A stretch of DNA of 64,000 nucleotides from positions 1 through 64,000 of the forward strand of contig CASFYQ010000012.1 of NCBI GenBank assembly GCA_949298955.1, given 5' to 3'. Made by a program: the position numbers and the translations under genes. The stretch comes from an uncultured Bacteroidales bacterium (GTDB lineage: Bacteria > Bacteroidota > Bacteroidia > Bacteroidales > Barnesiellaceae). A model generated the notes under the pieces. The model was given only the letters and a program-made list of their open reading frames with translations. It was not told where the DNA came from and ran no database searches. Shown in pieces: positions 43,615 through 51,791 of the stretch (within the stretch, counting starts at the first letter, position 1; every line of letters starts with the position of its first letter).

Positions 43615-44517
43615 TTACCGCAACCGCAAGGTATCGCCTACCGAGGGGATATAGTCGTCGGGGAGTTTGTTCATCTTGTAGAGATTTTTCAAGCGAATAC
43701 CATAACGCTGGGCAATAGCGTGCATCGAGTCGCCCGAGCGTACCACGGCAAAATCGTAACCTTTGTCGGCCTTTTTCTTTTTCTTTTCCAAGTAGACGAT
43801 GTCGCCCGCTTCGAGGGGATAGTCCTTGGGCACCTCGTTATATCCGGCCAGTTTCTTGGCCGAGAAACCGAACTCGCGGGCTATGGATTCGAGAGTGTCG
43901 TCGTTGCGGGCTTCGACATAAAGCAATCCCCACGAGCGGTAGACGGGGTGCGGATTGGCGACTACTACCGGCGGTAAATCCTGTACCCGGATAGGCTTGA
44001 AATTCTGACGGTCGTATTTGTAGAGTTCATAAAGTTCGATAGTCTGTATCAGCTTGTTGGCATAAGATCGGTCGGTCGCATAGCCGCACGCTTTCAAGCC
44101 CTTGGCCCAACCGCGGTAGTCGGTCACTTTCAGTTCGAAGAGCGAGGCATACCGGGGGCGTTTGAGAAACTTGGCATGGTCCTCGAAAGAGTCTTCGGGT
44201 GAGTCGTACTTGCGGAAGCAGTCGTCCTTGCGGTCGTCGTCGTGATAGACCCGTTTCCCTTTCCAGTCGCTGTGGCACTTGATGCCGAAATGGTTGTTCG
44301 ACTTGCGGGCCAGCTCGCTGCGTCCGGCCCCCGACTCGAGCAGGCCTTGTGCCAAGGTGATGCTGGCAGGTATGCCATACTGTTTCTGATGTTTGACAGC
44401 CAGCGATTTATATTGGTCGATGTAGTCGAGATAGACTTTGTTCTTGTGCTGGGCCGAGAGAGGGAGCAGCGACAGAAGAATAAAGAGGAGTGCAACCTGA
44501 TATCGTAATTTCATCAT
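43615..44517 (-). CDS. Exported glucosaminidase with two LysM domains
   Basis: This 300-residue protein has a signal peptide (about 1-22, LSAQ) and a GH73-like N-acetylglucosaminidase domain (about 30-165) with the catalytic glutamate E61 in GLLESGAGRSELA. Two LysM peptidoglycan-binding repeats follow (about 200-245 and 253-300). It should hydrolyse peptidoglycan in the periplasm during wall turnover or division. Gene context gives no further hint; it is convergent with xth and divergent from cdd. Confidence 0.9.
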   Translation of the reverse strand: MMKLRYQVALLFILLSLLPLSAQHKNKVYLDYIDQYKSLAVKHQKQYGIPASITLAQGLLESGAGRSELARKSNNHFGIKCHSDWKGKRVYHDDDRKDDCFRKYDSPEDSFEDHAKFLKRPRYASLFELKVTDYRGWAKGLKACGYATDRSYANKLIQTIELYELYKYDRQNFKPIRVQDLPPVVVANPHPVYRSWGLLYVEARNDDTLESIAREFGFSAKKLAGYNEVPKDYPLEAGDIVYLEKKKKKADKGYDFAVVRSGDSMHAIAQRYGIRLKNLYKMNKLPDDYIPSVGDTLRLR

Positions 44518-44569
44518 CGGGATTGAATAAAAAATGAATGATAAAAATTCCTGTTCTCAAAAATATCGC

Positions 44570-44577
44570 TATATTTG
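44570..44577 (+). promoter_or_regulatory. -7 promoter element for cdd
   Basis: TATATTTG lies 30 bases before the cdd start codon, in AT-rich DNA. Confidence 0.6.
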
Positions 44578-44607
44578 TATGGTAAGTAGAACCGCTTAAT
44601 TTGCATT

Positions 44608-45090
44608 ATGGAAAACAAGAATATCACCACAAAGATAATAGTTTGCTCGTATGAAGAGCTAACCGAGACCGAGAAAAAATTGGTCGACACGGCCAAAGAG
44701 GCCTCCAACCGTTCCTATGCTCCCTACTCACGCTTTCAGGTAGGAGCTGCCGCTCTGCTCTCGGGCGGACTGATAATATCGGGCAGCAATCAGGAAAACG
44801 CGGCTTATCCCTCGGGGATTTGCGCCGAACGCACCACACTTTTCTATGCCAACTCGCAATATCCCGACCTTGCTGTCGAATCGCTGGCTATCGCCGCACA
44901 GACGGGCGGGAGTTTTATCGAACGCCCCACGGCTCCCTGCGGAGCCTGCCGCCAAGTGATACTCGAAACCGAGGAGCGTTACCGTCACCCCATACGCATC
45001 TATCTCTACGGCACCGACGAAATTTATATCGTCGAGTCGATACGCGGCCTGTTGCCTCTCTGTTTCGGGAAAAACGACCTGCCCGAATAG
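44608..45090 (+). CDS. cdd: Cytidine deaminase
   Basis: This 160-residue homotetramer-type enzyme deaminates cytidine and deoxycytidine for pyrimidine salvage. Zinc ligands C72, C111 and C114 (CAERTT; PCGACRQ) and the proton-shuttling E74 are present. The region YSRFQVGAAAL (40-50) is also typical. The length is as expected. It has its own promoter and is followed by dnaX with a separate promoter. Confidence 0.95.
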   Translation: MENKNITTKIIVCSYEELTETEKKLVDTAKEASNRSYAPYSRFQVGAAALLSGGLIISGSNQENAAYPSGICAERTTLFYANSQYPDLAVESLAIAAQTGGSFIERPTAPCGACRQVILETEERYRHPIRIYLYGTDEIYIVESIRGLLPLCFGKNDLPE

Positions 45091-45108
45091 AAATCGTTCA
45101 AAAAGACG

Positions 45109-45116
45109 TATATTTG
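45109..45116 (+). promoter_or_regulatory. -7 promoter element for dnaX
   Basis: TATATTTG is followed by a 130-base leader before the dnaX start codon. Confidence 0.5.
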
Positions 45117-45246
45117 CAGGATTCAAACAAACGGAGGTTCCGGCGGCATGCCGCACCTCGCCCGTGCTCGGCAAACAAGGGGATTTACCCCCCGAAGCAT
45201 CGCCGCGCAGGGTAATAGAAATATAGAACAGAACTTAACTCTCAAT

Positions 45247-47043
45247 ATGGACAACTATATTGTTTCGGCACGCAAATACAGGCCCTCGACGTTTCGGTCG
45301 GTCGTAGGTCAAAAAGCACTCACGCAAACCCTTAAAAATGCCATCGACTCGAAGAAACTGGCCCATGCCTACCTCTTCTGCGGGCCTCGTGGCGTAGGCA
45401 AGACCTCGTGTGCCCGTATCTTTGCCAAGACAATCAACTGTTTCCACCCCACCGAAACGGGCGAGGCTTGCAACGAATGCGAGTCGTGCCGGGCTTTCAA
45501 CGAGCAACGCTCCTACAACATCATCGAGCTCGACGCCGCCTCGAACAACTCGGTCGACGACATTCGCGCCCTCATCGACCAAGTGCGCATCCCGCCCCAA
45601 ATCGGACAGTACAAGGTGTTCATCATCGACGAGGTGCACATGCTCTCGGCGGCGGCTTTCAACGCATTTCTCAAAACGCTCGAAGAGCCGCCCCACCACG
45701 CCATCTTTATTCTGGCCACGACCGAGAAGCACAAGATTCTCCCCACCATTCTGTCGCGCTGCCAGGTGTATGATTTCCAGCGCATCACCACTGCCGATAT
45801 TGCCGACCACCTGCAATATGTAGCTTCGCAAGAGGGCTTCACGGCCGAACCCGAAGCGCTCAATGTCATCGCCCAAAAGGCCGACGGCGGTATGCGCGAT
45901 GCCCTCTCGGTATTCGACCAAGTAGTAAGTTTCACCGGCGGACACATCACTTACCAAGCGGTTATCGAGAATCTCAACGTGCTCGACTACGAGTATTATT
46001 TTCGCCTGGTCGACGCTTTCCTGCAAGGCAACGTACCACAGGCTCTCCTGATTTTCAAAGAGGTGCGCGACCATGGCTTTGAGGGGCAGTTTTTCGTGGG
46101 AGGTCTCGGCCGTCACCTGCGCGACCTGCTGGTGAGCAAAGACCCCTCGACACTGCCGTTGCTCGAAGTAAGTACCTCGGTGGCCAAGCGTTACGGCGAA
46201 CAAGCACAAAAATGCTCGCTTGCTTTCCTCTACCGGGCCATGGAGTTGAGCAACCGTTGCGACCTCGACTACCGCATCAGCAACAACAAACAGTTCCTGG
46301 TGGAACTTACCTTGATACAAATCTGCCAAATCGAACACCCGGTAAGCGTCACCCCCCAGGAACCACCCTTGCAAAAGATAACCCCGGGCACAGCACAATC
46401 GGCTCAGGCGGCTCAAACCCGCCCCCAGGCACAAGCTTCGCCACAATCGCAGCAGGTACAGGCACCTGCCCAAAACCAGGCTCAGCCGACCGCACAAACC
46501 GCCGAACCTCAGGCTGCTTACCGACCGGCCACGATACGTCCCGTGCCGTCTACCCCCAAATCGACGGTTCCGACATCGGCGTCACCATCGAAAAAAGCGG
46601 CTCCCGTGCGCATCTCTATCCACCAGAAACCGGCCGAAGCGCCCCAAGAGGAGCAGGCTCCTGCAACCCAAACCGTGCTCGACACCCCTTTCACCGGGGA
46701 GGCCCTCGATGCGGCATGGCTCGCCTATACCCAGACGATTCCCACCGAGGTCGTCCTCGTCAACACCATGAAGAGCTGCCGTCCCAAATTGCTCGATTCA
46801 CACACGTTTGTCGTCTCGGTCGATTCACAAATTCAGGTCGACTGCATCAACGAACATTTTCACGAATTGATGGCTTTCTTGCAAAACGCATTGAAGAACA
46901 ACCAGTTTTCCATGCAGTTGCGCATCAACCAACCGGGCGAGAAAGAGATTATTTTCAGTCCCAAAGATGTACTGGTGAAGATGATCGAGAAGAACCCCGA
47001 CATCAAAAATCTTTACGACACCTTCGACCTCGAAATCGCCTGA
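45247..47043 (+). CDS. dnaX: DNA polymerase III subunit gamma/tau
   Basis: DnaX is the ATPase of the clamp loader. The 598-residue protein has Walker A GPRGVGKT (46-53), a zinc-binding C65/C75/C78/C81 set (CNECESC), IIDEVHML (126-133) and the sensor TEKHKILPTILSRCQ region. A low-complexity linker rich in Q, A and P (about 385-500) is followed by a tau-like C-terminal domain. The start MDNYIVSARKYRP is family-typical; an upstream in-frame ATG adds 33 non-homologous residues. No slippery A-run for a short gamma form was noted. Confidence 0.95.
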   Translation: MDNYIVSARKYRPSTFRSVVGQKALTQTLKNAIDSKKLAHAYLFCGPRGVGKTSCARIFAKTINCFHPTETGEACNECESCRAFNEQRSYNIIELDAASNNSVDDIRALIDQVRIPPQIGQYKVFIIDEVHMLSAAAFNAFLKTLEEPPHHAIFILATTEKHKILPTILSRCQVYDFQRITTADIADHLQYVASQEGFTAEPEALNVIAQKADGGMRDALSVFDQVVSFTGGHITYQAVIENLNVLDYEYYFRLVDAFLQGNVPQALLIFKEVRDHGFEGQFFVGGLGRHLRDLLVSKDPSTLPLLEVSTSVAKRYGEQAQKCSLAFLYRAMELSNRCDLDYRISNNKQFLVELTLIQICQIEHPVSVTPQEPPLQKITPGTAQSAQAAQTRPQAQASPQSQQVQAPAQNQAQPTAQTAEPQAAYRPATIRPVPSTPKSTVPTSASPSKKAAPVRISIHQKPAEAPQEEQAPATQTVLDTPFTGEALDAAWLAYTQTIPTEVVLVNTMKSCRPKLLDSHTFVVSVDSQIQVDCINEHFHELMAFLQNALKNNQFSMQLRINQPGEKEIIFSPKDVLVKMIEKNPDIKNLYDTFDLEIA

Positions 47044-47180
47044 CACCGCACGCCGGCTCTGCCCATGCCCGAGGTTATCGCCGGTTCGATAGCCACAGTA
47101 TAATCTGTTTTATGAGAAATATCCCCCGACGCGGAGGGAAACCCGCCTTGAAAAGGAGGCCGCAGCCGTCTCGAAGGCTG

Positions 47181-47642
47181 TCATAGAGGAATGCCGTACT
47201 CGTGTTTCACCTCGTCCATCACAAAAGTACTCATGAGCGACCCCATGCTCTCGATGGTCCCCAACACGTTGAGAATAAACTCCTGGTAATATTTCATGTC
47301 GGGGGCATGGATTTTGAGCAGGTAGTCATAGTCGCCCGAAATGTTGTAACACTCGGTCACCTCGGGAATCTCGCGCACGATGCGGGTGAACTCGGTAGCA
47401 ATGTCGCGATTGAGACGAGTGAGTTTCACACTGCAAAAGACCACGAAACCGCGGTTGAGTTTGCCGGGATCGAGCACCGCCACATATTTGCGGATATAGC
47501 CATTGGCTTCGAGACGCTTCACCCGCTCGAAGACCGGCGTGGGCGACAGATTGACCTGCGCCGCCAACTCCTTGGTGGTGAGGCGCGAGTTGTTTTGCAG
47601 AACGCGCAGAATCTGCAAATCGGTTTTGTCCAGTATCTCCAT
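47181..47642 (-). CDS. Lrp/AsnC family transcriptional regulator
   Basis: This 153-residue protein has an N-terminal winged helix-turn-helix (about 6-55, LDKTDLQILRVLQNNSRLTTKELAAQ) and a C-terminal RAM ligand-binding domain (about 65-145, with ITECYNISGDYDYLLKI-like sequence). It likely forms octamers or tetradecamers that respond to amino acids. It is divergent from metY with a shared 181-base control region that includes a palindrome, so metY is a likely target; this is inference. Confidence 0.92.
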   Translation of the reverse strand: MEILDKTDLQILRVLQNNSRLTTKELAAQVNLSPTPVFERVKRLEANGYIRKYVAVLDPGKLNRGFVVFCSVKLTRLNRDIATEFTRIVREIPEVTECYNISGDYDYLLKIHAPDMKYYQEFILNVLGTIESMGSLMSTFVMDEVKHEYGIPL

Positions 47643-47709
47643 TAGAACACGATTCTCCGGGGCTTAATCCCCAAACTGTCAAATATCGGTTTTATTCTTT
47701 ATCACATGT

Positions 47710-47717
47710 CAAATATA
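47710..47717 (-). promoter_or_regulatory. -7 promoter element for the Lrp gene
   Basis: The minus strand reads TATATTTG about 70 bases upstream of the regulator start. Confidence 0.45.
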
Positions 47718-47768
47718 GTGATATTTTCCATATTGTCCGATTTTCTTGTTTGATATATCCAAAACAAA

Positions 47769-47787
47769 TAGTTTTGTACAGTACAAA
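47769..47787 (+). promoter_or_regulatory. metY promoter with overlapping palindrome
   Basis: TAGTTTTG (47769-47776) fits TAnnTTTG. It overlaps the perfect palindrome TTTGTAC-A-GTACAAA (47773-47787), and a TTTGTAC half-site follows at 47791-47797. A regulator bound there would block transcription of metY; the divergent Lrp protein is the obvious candidate. Confidence 0.5.
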
Positions 47788-47823
47788 CATTTGTACACGA
47801 CAACGATACAAACGAAATCGAAT

Positions 47824-49110
47824 ATGGATACGAAGAAATTGCATTTCGAGACTTTGCAGCTCCATGTGGGACAGGAGCAGCCCGACCCCGCCACCGACGC
47901 CCGGGCCGTGCCCATCTACCAGACGACCTCCTATGTCTTTACCGACTCGGCCCATGCCGCCGCTCGCTTCGATCTGAAAGAGCCGGGCAACATTTACGGC
48001 CGCCTGGGCAACCCCACACAAGAGGTTCTCGAGCAGCGCATCGCCGCCCTCGAAGGGGGTGTGGCCGCCCTGGCCGTAGCCTCGGGGGCTGCCGCCGTGA
48101 CCTACGCCATTCAAAACCTTGCTGTCGCGGGCGACCACATCGTCGCCGCCAAGACCATCTATGGCGGCACCTACAATCTACTGGACAACACGCTGCCTGC
48201 CTATGGCGTGACTACGACCTTTGTCGACCCGGCCGACCTCTCGAATTTCGAGCAGGCCATACGTCCCAACACCAAGGCGGTCTTCATCGAGACACTGGGC
48301 AACCCCAACTCGGGCATTATCGACATCGACGCCGTGGCCGAGATAGCACACCGCCACCGCATTCCACTGGTCATCGACAACACCTTCGGCACCCCCTACC
48401 TCATTCGTCCCATCGAACACGGGGCCGACATCGTGATACACTCGGCCACCAAATTCATCGGCGGGCATGGCACCTCGCTGGGCGGTATCATCGTCGACTC
48501 GGGTCGTTTCGACTGGGCCGCTTCGGGCAAATTCCCCCAACTGAGCGAACCCGATCCCAGCTACCACGGAGCCCGCTTCACCGACGTGGCCGGAGCAGCG
48601 GCCTACGTCGCCCGCATACGGGCCGTAATCCTGCGCGACACCGGCGCCGCCATCAGCCCCTTCAACGCTTTTCTGCTGCTGCAAGGGCTCGAGACCCTTT
48701 CGCTACGTGTCGAGCGCCACGTCGAGAATGCCCTTCGCGTAGTCGATTTTCTGGCTCATCACCCCAAGGTAGCCCGGGTGAACCACCCCGCACTGCCCGA
48801 CCACCCCGACCATACCCTCTACGAACGCTATTTCCCTCACGGGGCTGGCTCGATATTCACTTTCGACATCAAGGGAGGCGAAGCCGAGGCACACCGTTTC
48901 ATCGACAGCCTCGAAATCTTCTCGCTGCTGGCCAACGTGGCCGACGTGAAATCGCTGGTCATTCACCCGGCGTCGACCACTCACGCCCAACTTACCGACG
49001 CGCAGAAGGAGGAGCAGGCCATCTATCCCGGCACCGTGCGCCTCTCGATCGGCACCGAACATATCGACGACCTCATTGCCGACCTGTCACAAGCCCTCGA
49101 CCGGGTATAA
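47824..49110 (+). CDS. metY: O-acetylhomoserine sulfhydrylase (PLP enzyme)
   Basis: This 428-residue enzyme of the Cys/Met metabolism class makes homocysteine from O-acetylhomoserine and sulfide (or cysteine from O-acetylserine). The PLP lysine is K210 in SATKFIGGHGTSLGG; other marks are YGRLGNPTQ (58-66), IDNTFGTPYL (184-193) and the ASTTHAQL motif near 382-389. The start MDTKKLHFET follows the promoter. It lies divergent from the Lrp gene and is closed by a terminator at 49147-49185. It uses homoserine made by ThrA, encoded nearby. Confidence 0.92.
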   Translation: MDTKKLHFETLQLHVGQEQPDPATDARAVPIYQTTSYVFTDSAHAAARFDLKEPGNIYGRLGNPTQEVLEQRIAALEGGVAALAVASGAAAVTYAIQNLAVAGDHIVAAKTIYGGTYNLLDNTLPAYGVTTTFVDPADLSNFEQAIRPNTKAVFIETLGNPNSGIIDIDAVAEIAHRHRIPLVIDNTFGTPYLIRPIEHGADIVIHSATKFIGGHGTSLGGIIVDSGRFDWAASGKFPQLSEPDPSYHGARFTDVAGAAAYVARIRAVILRDTGAAISPFNAFLLLQGLETLSLRVERHVENALRVVDFLAHHPKVARVNHPALPDHPDHTLYERYFPHGAGSIFTFDIKGGEAEAHRFIDSLEIFSLLANVADVKSLVIHPASTTHAQLTDAQKEEQAIYPGTVRLSIGTEHIDDLIADLSQALDRV

Positions 49111-49146
49111 CGACTGTAACGGAAACGAAATCACTCCCCGACATAG

Positions 49147-49185
49147 AGAGGCCGACCCAAAAGAGATTTTTTGAGGTCGGCCTCT
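49147..49185. terminator. Bidirectional terminator between metY and thrC
   Basis: AGAGGCCGACC (49147-49157) and GGTCGGCCTCT (49175-49185) form a perfect 11-bp stem with A- and T-runs in the loop, between convergent genes. Confidence 0.85.
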
Positions 49186-49245
49186 TCTCACCAAATAGAA
49201 TATTTCTCCGGCCCCTTGCATCAAGGAGCGGAATGACAAAAGCGG

Positions 49246-50550
49246 TTACTGCTGATTGAGCAGGAAATGCTTGAAGGCGTTGAAGCCGATGGGCATCAAG
49301 ATGCTCTGCTTCTCGCCCTGCATGAAATCGCGCAGTTTCCCGGGAATCGGGATAGAGTCGCCAATGGCAGCCTCGACGGTATCGAGGAATTTGGCAGGAT
49401 GTGCCGTTTCGAGACAGATACCGATTTCGCCGGGTTGCAGACCGTCGACCAGAGCCTGATAACCGCAGGCTCCGTGGGGATCGAGCAGATAGCGCTCGCG
49501 GTGGAAGGTGTCGCGCATGGTGCGGCGTATCTCGTCGTCGGTGTAGCTTACGCCGCTGATGTCGGCACAGATAGCCTCGTGCGAATGGCCATAAAGGTCG
49601 AGTATGCGGGCAAAGTTGCTGGGGTCGCCCACGTCCATGGCGTTGGCGATGGTGGCAATCGAGGGCCGCGGATTGTAGGAGCCCGTGCGCAGGTATTGCA
49701 GGAATACATCGTTGCGGTTGTTGGCGGCGATGAATCGCTTCACGGGGAGTCCCATGCGCTTGGCAATGAGTCCGGCAGTGAGGTTACCGAAATTACCGCT
49801 GGGCACGCTGAAAACCACCTGCTCGGGGTGCTCGACCATGCCGCACAACTGGGCATAGGCATAGAAATAGTAGAAGGCTTGGGGCAGGAAGCGAGCCACG
49901 TTAATGGAGTTTGCCGAGGTAAGGTAGAGCCTCTCGTTCAGCTCGGGGTCCATGAAAGCGCTCTTCACCAATGCCTGACAGTCGTCGAAAGTACCGCTCA
50001 CCTCCAAGGCGGTAATGTTGTGCCCCAGCGTGGTGAACTGTTTCTCCTGTATCTCGCTTACCTTGCCTTGCGGGTAGAGGACGAAGACCTTCACACCGGG
50101 CACGTCGAGGAATCCGTTGGCGACGGCGCTGCCGGTATCGCCCGAGGTGGCAACCAGCACATTGACCTGTCGCTCTTCCTGCCGGTTGAAATAGCCGAGC
50201 AGACGCGCCATGAAGCGGGCACCCACGTCCTTGAAGGCCAACGTGGGGCCATGGAACAGTTCCAAGCTGTATCGGTTGTCGGCCACCTGCACCAGAGGAA
50301 TATCGAAATCAAGGGCGTCGTAGACAATCTCTTTCAGTTGGTCGGCCTCGACCTCCTCGCCGAAGAAAGCTTCGGCCACCACAAACGAGATTTCGCGCAG
50401 CGTCATCTCTTTCATATTTTGGTAAAAGGCCGGGGGAAACCGGCGAATCACCTCGGGCATAAAGAGCCCCTTATCGGCAGCCAGTCCCTTCACGACGGCA
50501 TCGTGGAGAGTGACCGGAGAAGTTTTTTTGTTCGTGCTGTAAAATTTCAT
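49246..50550 (-). CDS. thrC: Threonine synthase
   Basis: ThrC converts O-phosphohomoserine to threonine with PLP. The 434-residue protein has the PLP lysine K107 in HGPTLAFKDVGARF (100-113), and the VATSGDTGSAVANGF loop (about 149-163) for phosphate binding. It is the last gene of the threonine operon, 15 bases after the ApgM-like gene, and ends near a bidirectional terminator. Confidence 0.95.
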   Translation of the reverse strand: MKFYSTNKKTSPVTLHDAVVKGLAADKGLFMPEVIRRFPPAFYQNMKEMTLREISFVVAEAFFGEEVEADQLKEIVYDALDFDIPLVQVADNRYSLELFHGPTLAFKDVGARFMARLLGYFNRQEERQVNVLVATSGDTGSAVANGFLDVPGVKVFVLYPQGKVSEIQEKQFTTLGHNITALEVSGTFDDCQALVKSAFMDPELNERLYLTSANSINVARFLPQAFYYFYAYAQLCGMVEHPEQVVFSVPSGNFGNLTAGLIAKRMGLPVKRFIAANNRNDVFLQYLRTGSYNPRPSIATIANAMDVGDPSNFARILDLYGHSHEAICADISGVSYTDDEIRRTMRDTFHRERYLLDPHGACGYQALVDGLQPGEIGICLETAHPAKFLDTVEAAIGDSIPIPGKLRDFMQGEKQSILMPIGFNAFKHFLLNQQ

Positions 50551-50565
50551 CGCTCTTTGTATTTG

Positions 50566-51771
50566 TTATCGAAAGAACTCTTTCATAAATTCGTCGCCCA
50601 CCAGCGAGCCGTAAAATCCATCGGCCACGCTGAACTCGTCGTAGCGGGAAACACCATCTGGCTCGACTCCGGGCCGCCAGATAACAAACGGCACGGGAGC
50701 CGCCGTGTGGGTGCGCACCCGACAAGGCGTGGGGTGGTCGGGCAAGAGGGCGATGGCCACGGGTTCGTCCATGCGGGTTACCGCCTCGATGAGAGGCCGG
50801 AGCACACGACGGTCGAGATTTTCGATGGTGCGGAGCTTCAACGCCACATCGCCTTCGTGGCCTGCCTCGTCGCTGGCCTCGATATGCAAATATACAAAAT
50901 CATGGGCATATAACGCATCGATTGCAGCCTGAACTTTTCCCTCATAATTGGTATCGTAAAGCCCTGTGGCTCCCTCGACCACGACAGGCTGCAAACCGGC
51001 ATAGACGCCGATGCCCCGAATGAGGTCGACGGCCGAGATGACTACCCCGCTGCGTATGCCGTATCGCCTGGACAGTGTCTCCATGCAGGGCTTATAACCC
51101 GGCGACCAGGGCCAAATGCTGTTGGCGGGGTCTTTGCCTTGGGCCACACGCCGCCGGTTCACGGGGTGAGCGGGCAGAATCTGCTGCGAGCGCAAGATGA
51201 GGTCGTTGAGGCGGCGGGCCGTAGCGGTAGCCTCGTCGACGAGGGGCCGCACCATCACATCACGGAAGGGAGTGCCGGGCACATCGTGCGGCGGGGTGCA
51301 ATCGACCCGCTTGTCACCCCCTTTGAGTTTGAGCAAATGACGGTAGGACACCCCGCGGAAGAAATTGGCGTCGTCGCCTCCCAACTCCTGTTGCAGGAAA
51401 TCGATAAGTTCGGAAGCCTCGTCGGTGGTGATATGTCCGGCCGAATGGTTTTTGATGCGTCCGTTTTCGATACAGACGAAGTTGCAGCGCATGGCCATCT
51501 CGCCCGGCTCGATGTCGATGCCCATGCTGGCCGCCTCCAACGAGCCCCTACCCTCGAACACACGGTCGAGGTCATAACCCAGCACCGCCAGATTGGCTAT
51601 TTCGCTACCGGGGTGATAACCGTCGGGCACGGTTTTGAGCCGGCCGCAACGGCCATGAGCAGCCAACCAATCCATGGCGGGAGTATCGGCGGCTTGCAGA
51701 GGGGTTTTTCCCCCCAGTTGTTCGATGGGCTCATCGGCCATGCCGTCGCCCAGCACTATGATATGTTTCAT
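50566..51771 (-). CDS. Cofactor-independent phosphoglycerate mutase-like protein, proposed homoserine kinase
   Basis: This 401-residue protein has the alkaline-phosphatase-superfamily metal motif VLGDGMADEP (about 5-14) and other family signatures (GVSYRHLLKLKGG, SEAGHEGDV-like HIEASDEAGHEGDVALK). It resembles archaeal-type ApgM. In Bacteroidota such genes occupy the place of homoserine kinase between thrA and thrC, as here, and no classical GHMP ThrB is present. The homoserine kinase role therefore rests on position and family precedent; phosphoglycerate mutase activity remains possible. Confidence 0.85.
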   Translation of the reverse strand: MKHIIVLGDGMADEPIEQLGGKTPLQAADTPAMDWLAAHGRCGRLKTVPDGYHPGSEIANLAVLGYDLDRVFEGRGSLEAASMGIDIEPGEMAMRCNFVCIENGRIKNHSAGHITTDEASELIDFLQQELGGDDANFFRGVSYRHLLKLKGGDKRVDCTPPHDVPGTPFRDVMVRPLVDEATATARRLNDLILRSQQILPAHPVNRRRVAQGKDPANSIWPWSPGYKPCMETLSRRYGIRSGVVISAVDLIRGIGVYAGLQPVVVEGATGLYDTNYEGKVQAAIDALYAHDFVYLHIEASDEAGHEGDVALKLRTIENLDRRVLRPLIEAVTRMDEPVAIALLPDHPTPCRVRTHTAAPVPFVIWRPGVEPDGVSRYDEFSVADGFYGSLVGDEFMKEFFR

Positions 51772-51791
51772 AACGAATGTCGGTTTTTAGC

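Noticed and set aside
49267-50913. 548-codon open frame on the plus strand
   Set aside because: It is antisense to thrC and the ApgM-like gene.
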